Source: an uncultured Veillonellaceae bacterium (GTDB lineage Bacteria; Bacillota; Negativicutes; Veillonellales; Negativicoccaceae). Taken from it: DNA of 12,112 nt. Both the position numbers and the translations under genes were made by a program. The notes under the pieces were generated by a model, which saw nothing but the letters and a program-made list of their open reading frames with translations, did no database searches and was not told where the DNA came from. This document shows, in pieces, positions 8,196 to 12,112 of this stretch; the first letter of the stretch is position 1, and every line of letters begins with the position of its first letter. The DNA lies in the NCBI GenBank assembly GCA_947254705.1, contig CAMYCX010000040.1:1-12112 (forward strand), in the 5' to 3' direction.

Positions 8196-9008
8196 TTATT
8201 CTTTACGTGTCCGCACGATACCGCGTTCACAATTACGCAAAAATCGCAGAAAATGCTCGATCTCTTCATACGCATGCAACTCCTGCTCCATCTCCCGGAT
8301 CGCATCGACAAGACTCAAGCCGGAACGGTACAACAAGCGATACGCCCGTTTAAGATCGGACTTGACTTCCGCCGACACGCCCGCTCGTGCCAATCCGACA
8401 TTATTGAGCCCCACCACGCGGGCAGGATTGCCGTCCACAATGATATACGGAGGTGCATCCTGCACTACCTTCGTCATGGCTCCGACCATACAGGTACGAC
8501 CGATTTTGACAAATTGATGAACCCCTGCCATGCCGCCGATGACCGCGCCGTCTTCCAACGTAACATGTCCCGCCAAGCCGGAAAAACTGCTCATCACGAC
8601 ATGATTGCCTACCTGGCAATTATGGGCGACATGCGTATATGCCTGCAACAAGCAATGAGAGCCGACTCGTGTCTGCTGATCCTCACCGGTCGCACGGCTG
8701 ATCGTCACATACTCGCGGATCTGCGTGGCATCGCCGACAATCGTGAAGCTCCGTTCCCCTTTGAACTTCAAATCCTGCGGCTCGCCTCCGATCGATGCAC
8801 TCGGAAAAATCCGGCAACGTGCTCCGATCGTCGTATACGGATGAATGACCGCATGCGCATCAATCTGCGTCCCTTCTCCGATTTCGGTATGCGGCCCGAT
8901 GACAACATACGGACCGATTTTTACGTTGGCATGCACCCTGGCCGACGGATCGACAATCGCCGTCGGGTGAATCGTCGGTGCCTCCGCCTTGACTACTTCT
9001 AATCCCAT
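8196..9008 (-). CDS. lpxA: UDP-N-acetylglucosamine acyltransferase
   Basis: LpxA carries out the first step of lipid A synthesis, transferring a 3-hydroxyacyl chain from ACP to the 3-OH of UDP-GlcNAc. The product is 270 aa (E. coli 262). Residues 10 to about 195 are a left-handed parallel beta-helix made of hexapeptide repeats, for example IHPTAIVDPSARVHANVKIG at 13-32. The catalytic histidine is His129 in THVAHNC. The conserved HQF block is at 164-166. The chain-length ruler position (Gly173 in E. coli) is Ala177 in MVGAMTK. The C-terminal helical domain follows from about 205. ATG 9008 is preceded by AAGGAGA with good spacing. A 175-nt gap with its own promoter lies upstream and a terminator lies directly downstream, so lpxA may be made as its own transcript, unlike the tightly packed genes around it. 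Confidence 0.97.
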   Translation of the reverse strand: MGLEVVKAEAPTIHPTAIVDPSARVHANVKIGPYVVIGPHTEIGEGTQIDAHAVIHPYTTIGARCRIFPSASIGGEPQDLKFKGERSFTIVGDATQIREYVTISRATGEDQQTRVGSHCLLQAYTHVAHNCQVGNHVVMSSFSGLAGHVTLEDGAVIGGMAGVHQFVKIGRTCMVGAMTKVVQDAPPYIIVDGNPARVVGLNNVGLARAGVSAEVKSDLKRAYRLLYRSGLSLVDAIREMEQELHAYEEIEHFLRFLRNCERGIVRTRKE

Positions 9009-9045
9009 TCTATCTCCTTCATATGTATGTGTGTTTTAGTCGTCT

Positions 9046-9061
9046 CCCCACCTGTGCGGGG
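9046..9061 (-). promoter_or_regulatory. GC-rich hairpin in the lpxA mRNA leader
   Basis: In the transcript, CCCCGC and GUGGGG form a six-base-pair stem (one G-U pair) closed by the tetraloop ACAG. If transcription starts near 9066, the hairpin begins about six bases from the 5' end. It lies about 25 bases before the ribosome binding site, so it should not block initiation and may protect the 5' end. No U tract follows, so it is not a terminator. The core resembles the repeat of type I-E CRISPR arrays, but only one copy is present. Confidence 0.5.
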
Positions 9062-9072
9062 CGTTCTGATAT

Positions 9073-9078
9073 ATTATA
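9073..9078 (-). promoter_or_regulatory. Probable -10 box of an lpxA promoter
   Basis: The minus strand carries a perfect TATAAT in an AT-rich context (TTATATAATATAT). The -35 region is poor: TTTTGT or TTTGTG at 16-17 bases upstream is the best I can offer. The rest of the 175-nt fabZ-lpxA gap (9009-9183) holds no gene that I can support. It contains the lpxA leader, this promoter, a weak A-U-rich hairpin at 9098-9114, and A-rich transcript sequence next to fabZ. Confidence 0.5.
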
Positions 9079-9097
9079 TAATCGACCGATGGTGCAC

Positions 9098-9114
9098 AAA
9101 AGCAACTCGCTTTT
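9098..9114 (-). other. Weak hairpin downstream of fabZ
   Basis: AAAAGC and GCTTTT can pair around a five-base loop in the minus-strand RNA. Only two of the six pairs are G-C, and the stem is followed by GUGCACC rather than a U tract. It is too weak to call a terminator. Partial read-through from lpxC-fabZ into lpxA is therefore likely. Confidence 0.25.
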
Positions 9115-9183
9115 CCTTCGATAATAGGGCATTACCTTTTTTATCCGCCGTTTAACTATTTTTTCCTGCTATTTATCGCTTAC

Positions 9184-9642
9184 TTACTCCGTTTTTTCCG
9201 CCATATCCTCATCTGTCGGGAATTGCAAATAAAACATAAACTCGCCTTCCGCCTTCAAGGTCTCGCCGACATATCCGCGGCAATGTACTTTGCCCATTTT
9301 CCCCTTGATTTTCAAGACCTCCGCCTCTGTCCGCAGCGTATCGCCCGGTACGACCGATGAGCGAAAACGCGTCTTATTGATGCCGGTAAACATCGGCATT
9401 ACGCCCTGCTCCTCAATCCCGCACAACAACGCCACCCCGGCGACCTGCGCCATCGCCTCGCAAATCAACACGCCGGGCATCACCGGCTCTTGGGAAAAAT
9501 GACCGACGAAAAACGGCTCATTGACCGTCACATTTTTTATCCCGACGGCCCGCTTGAGCGGCTCTACCTCCAAAATCCGATCGACCAGCAACATCGGATA
9601 CCGGTGCGGCAAAATCGCCATAATATCCTGTATATTCAACAC
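9184..9642 (-). CDS. fabZ: 3-hydroxyacyl-[acyl-carrier-protein] dehydratase FabZ
   Basis: FabZ is a hot-dog-fold dehydratase that removes water from 3-hydroxyacyl-ACP in fatty-acid elongation. It draws on the same hydroxyacyl-ACP pool that LpxA uses. The product is 152 aa from the chosen start (E. coli 151). ILPHRYPMLLVDRI is at 10-23. The catalytic pair is His48 (FFVGHF) and Glu62 (LICEAMAQ), with the usual spacing of 14. I chose GTG at 9642: it follows GGGGG at a seven-base spacing and gives the family-typical start (M)LNIQDIM. TTG at 9639 is also possible. A GTG at 9663 would add seven residues that include the binding site itself. The GTG start overlaps the lpxC stop by seven bases (GTGTTGA), so the two are probably translationally coupled. 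Confidence 0.95.
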   Translation of the reverse strand: MLNIQDIMAILPHRYPMLLVDRILEVEPLKRAVGIKNVTVNEPFFVGHFSQEPVMPGVLICEAMAQVAGVALLCGIEEQGVMPMFTGINKTRFRSSVVPGDTLRTEAEVLKIKGKMGKVHCRGYVGETLKAEGEFMFYLQFPTDEDMAEKTE

Positions 9643-10478
9643 GTTGATTCCCCCTTTTCCCACTGCGCCGCGATCTTCTTCGCCAACTCCGTATTCAGTA
9701 GATGACCGGACTTGCGGGCAATAATATGTGCCTGCATACGTCCCGCCAGATACAAATCACCGATGACATCAAGCACCTTGTGTCGTACCAACTCATCGGG
9801 ATAATGCGGGATCGACAGACATTCCGTCTCCGAATACACCAGTGCATTCTCCAAATTGCCCCCCTGTGCCAACCCCATCGCACGCAGTTGATCCAACTCA
9901 TACGTAAATCCGATCGTCCGCGCGCGCATGATTTCGCGCTGATACGACTCCGGCGTCACCTCAATATCAATCGCCTGCGTTCCTAACAACGGATGCGGAT
10001 TTTCCGAAACAAATGTCACGCGAAATCCGTCATACGGCACCGCCACGATGAACCGGTCACCGGCCTCGTCATACACGCCGCAACTGCGTGTCAATCGTCG
10101 CACGCGCGATATTCCTTCCTGCTCACAAACTCCCGCTTCTAACAGCAAACGGACAAACTCCGCCGCACCGCCGTCCGCCACCGGAGGCTCGGGTGAATTC
10201 ATCTCCACGATACAATTATCAATGCCCATCGCATGCAACGCACTTAATACATGCTCCACCGTGATGACAAACACATCTCCGCTCCCCAGTTTCGTTGCCC
10301 GCATCGTCGTAGTGATTTGCGAGATATCGACGGGAATCGGTGCCGCATCGGGTATATCCGTGCGACAAAATACCGCGCCGCTGTCAACGGGTGCCGGTTT
10401 GAGCGTCATCCGTACCGGTTTTCCCAGATGTAAGCCCGTCCCCTCATATGTGACGGTCTTTGCCAACGTATATTGCAT
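9636..10478 (-). CDS. lpxC: UDP-3-O-acyl-N-acetylglucosamine deacetylase
   Basis: LpxC is the zinc deacetylase that makes the committed step of lipid A synthesis. The product is 280 aa, shorter than E. coli LpxC (305) and without an obvious C-terminal degradation tail. Zinc ligands are visible as His76 (TVEHVLSAL), His233 and Asp237 (RHKVLDVIGDL). Glu75 is the probable general base, and His259 (KSGHLLN) the catalytic acid. Also conserved are GTGLHLGK (13-20), RTIGF (187-191) and LENALVY (209-215). ATG 10478 follows GAGGGAG at normal spacing. A good promoter lies just upstream, insulated from rpsI by a terminator. In other Negativicutes lpxD usually precedes lpxC; here ribosomal genes do. Confidence 0.97.
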   Translation of the reverse strand: MQYTLAKTVTYEGTGLHLGKPVRMTLKPAPVDSGAVFCRTDIPDAAPIPVDISQITTTMRATKLGSGDVFVITVEHVLSALHAMGIDNCIVEMNSPEPPVADGGAAEFVRLLLEAGVCEQEGISRVRRLTRSCGVYDEAGDRFIVAVPYDGFRVTFVSENPHPLLGTQAIDIEVTPESYQREIMRARTIGFTYELDQLRAMGLAQGGNLENALVYSETECLSIPHYPDELVRHKVLDVIGDLYLAGRMQAHIIARKSGHLLNTELAKKIAAQWEKGESTC

Positions 10479-10516
10479 ACTGTCTCCCTCATTTGTTCTC
10501 TTGTGTTAACCCTTTT

Positions 10517-10545
10517 ATTATAACGATACTTGTACTTGGCTGCAA
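10517..10545 (-). promoter_or_regulatory. Promoter of lpxC-fabZ
   Basis: On the minus strand, a perfect TATAAT (10517-10522) lies 17 bases after TTGCAG (10540-10545), a partial match to the -35 consensus. Transcription would start near 10510, giving a leader of about 32 nt before lpxC. It sits directly downstream of the rpsI terminator. Confidence 0.7.
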
Positions 10546-10575
10546 CCTCACCGCCGCATATCGACAGATACATAC

Positions 10576-10605
10576 AAAAAAGACTCGACCGAAATCGAGT
10601 CTTTT
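10576..10605 (-). terminator. Intrinsic terminator after rpsI
   Basis: In the minus-strand RNA, AAAAGACTCGA pairs with UCGAGUCUUUU around a six-base loop (UUUCGG), and the U run continues past the stem. It starts eight bases after the rpsI stop. It closes the rplM-rpsI transcript and insulates the lpxC promoter. Confidence 0.93.
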
Positions 10606-10612
10606 GATTGTC

Positions 10613-11005
10613 TTAACGTTTGGAGAACTGCGAAGCCTTACGCGCTTTTTTAAGACCGTATTTTTTACGTTCTTTCATGCGCGGATCGCGTGTCAGGAAA
10701 CCTGCTTTCTTCAACGCCTGACGATACTCTCCGTCCACTTGCAACAACGCCCGGCTGATACCGTGACGAATCGCACCGGCTTGACCGGTAAACCCGCCTC
10801 CGTGAACATTGACCAACACGTCATACTGTGTCGTCGTATTCGTCAATTCGAGCGGCTGCTTAACAATCAATTCCAACGTTTTCAGGCCGAAATAATCGTC
10901 CATATGACGCTGATTGATGATAATATTACCCTGACCCGGAACCAGACGAACTCTGGCAACGGATTTCTTTCTACGACCGGTGCCGTAGTATTGTACTTCT
11001 GCCAT
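10613..11005 (-). CDS. rpsI: 30S ribosomal protein S9
   Basis: Small-subunit protein S9 (uS9) is 130 aa, the normal bacterial length. It starts with the typical YYGTGRRKKSVARVRL block (6-21). GGGFTGQAGAIRHGISRALL is at 69-88, and it ends in the conserved SKR tail that reaches the P-site tRNA. AAGGAGG lies upstream of ATG 11005. It follows rplM by 21 bp, the standard bacterial pair. Strong basic content and complete motifs leave little doubt. Confidence 0.98.
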   Translation of the reverse strand: MAEVQYYGTGRRKKSVARVRLVPGQGNIIINQRHMDDYFGLKTLELIVKQPLELTNTTTQYDVLVNVHGGGFTGQAGAIRHGISRALLQVDGEYRQALKKAGFLTRDPRMKERKKYGLKKARKASQFSKR

Positions 11006-11026
11006 GTGATGTTCCTCCTTCCGGTA

Positions 11027-11467
11027 TTACCGAATATCCAAATTCAACACTTCCGGTTGCTGTGCCTGATGCGGATGTTCCGCGCCGGCATACACCTTCA
11101 GTTTACGATACATATTCTGTCCGAGAGTATTTTTCGGAAGCATCCCGCGTACCGCCATTTCAATGACCTGTTCGGGACGACGTTCAAGCAGCCATGACAG
11201 GCCGATGAACCGTCCGCCACCCGGATAACCCGAATGCCGGAAATACTTTTTCTGGACCAATTTCTTACCCGTGACCGTTACTTTGGCCGCGTTGATAACG
11301 ATGACAAAATCGCCGGTATCCTGATGCGGCGTATACGTCGGTTTATGTTTACCCCGTAGGATTTTCGCTACTTCGGCAGCAAGACGTCCTAACGTTTTGC
11401 CTTCCGCGTCAACGATGTACCATTTCCGCTCAATATTGCTCGGATTGGCCATAAACGTGGTTTTCAT
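11027..11467 (-). CDS. rplM: 50S ribosomal protein L13
   Basis: Large-subunit protein L13 (uL13) is 146 aa. The Firmicutes-type start MKTTFMANPSNIERKWYIVD is complete. GKTLGRLAAEVAKILRGKHK is at 23-42, HSGYPGG at 78-84, and AVRGMLPKNTLG at 109-120. ATG 11467 is preceded by AAGGAGG at a rather long spacing of about 11 bases. An out-of-frame ATG lies within that spacing and is probably not used. It is the first gene of the rplM-rpsI operon, with a near-consensus promoter and a structured leader. Confidence 0.98.
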   Translation of the reverse strand: MKTTFMANPSNIERKWYIVDAEGKTLGRLAAEVAKILRGKHKPTYTPHQDTGDFVIVINAAKVTVTGKKLVQKKYFRHSGYPGGGRFIGLSWLLERRPEQVIEMAVRGMLPKNTLGQNMYRKLKVYAGAEHPHQAQQPEVLNLDIR

Positions 11468-11547
11468 GCTGGTTCATTCCTCCTTGTACATATTCAAACG
11501 TGAATGGTTTATCCTTCCGGGGCTAAGGGTAAGGACAAATGCTCACT
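11468..11547 (-). promoter_or_regulatory. rplM 5' leader, possible autogenous control region
   Basis: About 80 nt separate the predicted start of transcription (near 11547) from the rplM start codon. Two small stems can form in the RNA: UCCUU with AAGGA (11531-11535 with 11512-11516, loop about 14 nt), and AUUCA with UGAAU (11501-11505 with 11492-11496, tetraloop CGUU) just before the ribosome binding site. L13 leaders that regulate this operon are known in Firmicutes. I cannot confirm that this is one of them. Confidence 0.35.
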
Positions 11548-11553
11548 TGTCTT

Positions 11554-11582
11554 ATTTTATGTGATTTACCCCGACTTGTCAA
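11554..11582 (-). promoter_or_regulatory. Promoter of rplM-rpsI
   Basis: The minus strand carries a perfect -35 box TTGACA (11577-11582), a 17-base spacer, and the -10 box TAAAAT (11554-11559, five of six matches). This is the best promoter in the window, as expected for a ribosomal-protein operon. Confidence 0.85.
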
Positions 11583-11659
11583 GCATTTTCCCTTTACTTA
11601 TCTTTCTTTACCGTTATTTCGTGCCTGTATTTTCTCTCCCCTTCCGGTGCCCCGACGGG

Positions 11660-11695
11660 AATAAAAACAGCTCTCCGCGGAGAGCTGTTTTTATT
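11660..11695 (-). terminator. Palindromic, probably bidirectional terminator after the adhesin gene
   Basis: A 36-nt perfect palindrome centred on CCGCGG has the arms AAAACAGCTCTC and GAGAGCTGTTTT, with T/A runs on both outer sides. It can therefore terminate on either strand. It lies 16 nt after the adhesin stop and upstream of the rplM promoter, so it shields the ribosomal operon from adhesin transcription. Confidence 0.9.
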
Positions 11696-11711
11696 TTCGG
11701 TGCTGCGATGA

Positions 11712-12112
11712 TTACAGTCGTGCAAGCAATGCATTCACCGTTTCTTCCAACTTCGCAATTCGTTCATCGGATTCTTCTTTCTGTGCCTGCATTTCCTTGC
11801 GCAAATCGCTGTTTTCTTTCTTCAACGCCGCCATTTCATCTTGCATCACATACATCGATCCAATCGGTCCCTGCTGTGCATACTGCGGCAATCGTGCGTG
11901 ACGTTCCGCCAGTGCGGCGCGATCCGCTTTATCTCCGAATCTCCACGTGATCCCCGCATTGGCTATCAATTCCGATGTGCCTCCGTACGATACGCCGGCG
12001 TGTACCATCGTATCTTCGTTTGCATAGTGCGCCAGACCTAATGCGGCCGCCTGCTTGCCCCGATAGCTGCCGACCCCCGCCATAATCTGGCTGCGATTGT
12101 ATGGATCGAAAT
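11712..12112 (-). CDS. Trimeric autotransporter adhesin, C-terminal YadA-type anchor plus coiled-coil tail (5' part outside window)
   Basis: The open frame runs in from the right edge with no start in view: the residues FDPYNRSQI precede the first ATG (12083). The visible 132 residues contain the last strands of a YadA-like membrane anchor (QIMAGVGSYRGKQAAALGL, then HAGVSYGG, then ANAGITWRFG). In this family three chains build one 12-stranded outer-membrane barrel that carries a surface stalk. The barrel normally ends at the terminal aromatic residue. Here 74 residues follow the phenylalanine of WRFG: a linker (about 24 aa with GPIGSMYVMQDE) and then a heptad-patterned, highly charged coiled coil of about 40 residues ending in LLARL. 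By barrel topology this tail should lie in the periplasm. The passenger and signal peptide are not in the window. The adhesin's ligand is unknown. Confidence 0.88.
   Translation of the reverse strand, partial: FDPYNRSQIMAGVGSYRGKQAAALGLAHYANEDTMVHAGVSYGGTSELIANAGITWRFGDKADRAALAERHARLPQYAQQGPIGSMYVMQDEMAALKKENSDLRKEMQAQKEESDERIAKLEETVNALLARL

Noticed and set aside
8187..9002. Long plus-strand open frame opposite lpxA (271 codons), and similar ones at 6736-7689, 703-1299 and 3330-3968.
   Set aside because: Their products are rich in Arg, His, Pro and Cys with no recognisable domain. They lie exactly opposite strongly conserved genes and lack good ribosome binding sites. They are shadows of the minus-strand codon pattern.
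9044..9066. CRISPR array suggested by the I-E-like hairpin.
   Set aside because: Only one copy of the motif is present, with no spacer-repeat periodicity and no cas gene, so it is not an array.
9098..9114. Terminator between fabZ and lpxA.
   Set aside because: The stem has only two G-C pairs and no U tract follows it.
9643..9663. FabZ start at GTG 9663.
   Set aside because: The extra codons encode the GGGGG ribosome binding site of the better start at 9642, and no site precedes 9663.
11712..12083. A separate small 123-aa gene starting at ATG 12083.
   Set aside because: The frame is open upstream to the window edge and reads FDPYNRSQI into the barrel, so this ATG is internal to a larger adhesin.

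Overview
The window is a compact, one-direction (minus-strand) stretch of chromosome from a diderm Firmicute of the class Negativicutes (a Veillonella/Megasphaera/Selenomonas-type organism; genus not determined). Three things support this. Ribosomal proteins L13 and S9 have a Firmicutes look (start 'MKTTFMA', strong AAGGAGG ribosome binding sites). They sit directly beside a full lipid A/Kdo biosynthesis cluster that uses LpxI rather than LpxH. A YadA-type trimeric autotransporter anchor of a kind I associate with Negativicutes lies at the right edge. Base composition is roughly balanced, with many CG-containing codons. No plus-strand gene, RNA gene, mobile element or CRISPR array is convincing.

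Layout, read in the direction of transcription (right to left). (1) 12112-11712: C-terminal end of a trimeric autotransporter adhesin, closed by a 36-nt perfectly palindromic terminator. (2) 11582-10576: a consensus promoter, an ~80-nt leader, rplM and rpsI, then a strong terminator. (3) 10545-9184: a promoter, then lpxC and fabZ overlapping by 7 nt. (4) 9183-8155: a 175-nt intergenic region with a second likely promoter and a strong 5' leader hairpin, then lpxA, then a very strong intrinsic terminator. (5) 8110 to the left edge: a probable extended -10 promoter, then lpxI-lpxB-msbA-waaA-lpxK-kdsB-kdsA-kdsD. These eight genes are joined by short stop/start overlaps, so they are almost certainly co-transcribed and translationally coupled.

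Together the genes cover most of Kdo2-lipid A assembly. LpxA and LpxC make UDP-3-O-acyl-glucosamine. LpxI and LpxB make the lipid A disaccharide 1-phosphate. LpxK adds the 4'-phosphate, and WaaA adds Kdo. KdsD, KdsA and KdsB supply CMP-Kdo, and MsbA flips the product across the inner membrane. FabZ links the set to fatty-acid synthesis, which competes for the same hydroxyacyl-ACP. Missing from the window are lpxD, kdsC, any late acyltransferase (lpxL) and the lpt export genes. kdsC and lpt may follow kdsD beyond the left edge.

Most of the window is recognisable, conserved biology. I did not find a clearly new system. The observations most worth a second look are the coiled-coil tail that follows the YadA barrel, the separate transcriptional packaging of lpxA with a CRISPR-repeat-like hairpin in its leader, and an alanine at the acyl-chain ruler position of LpxA.
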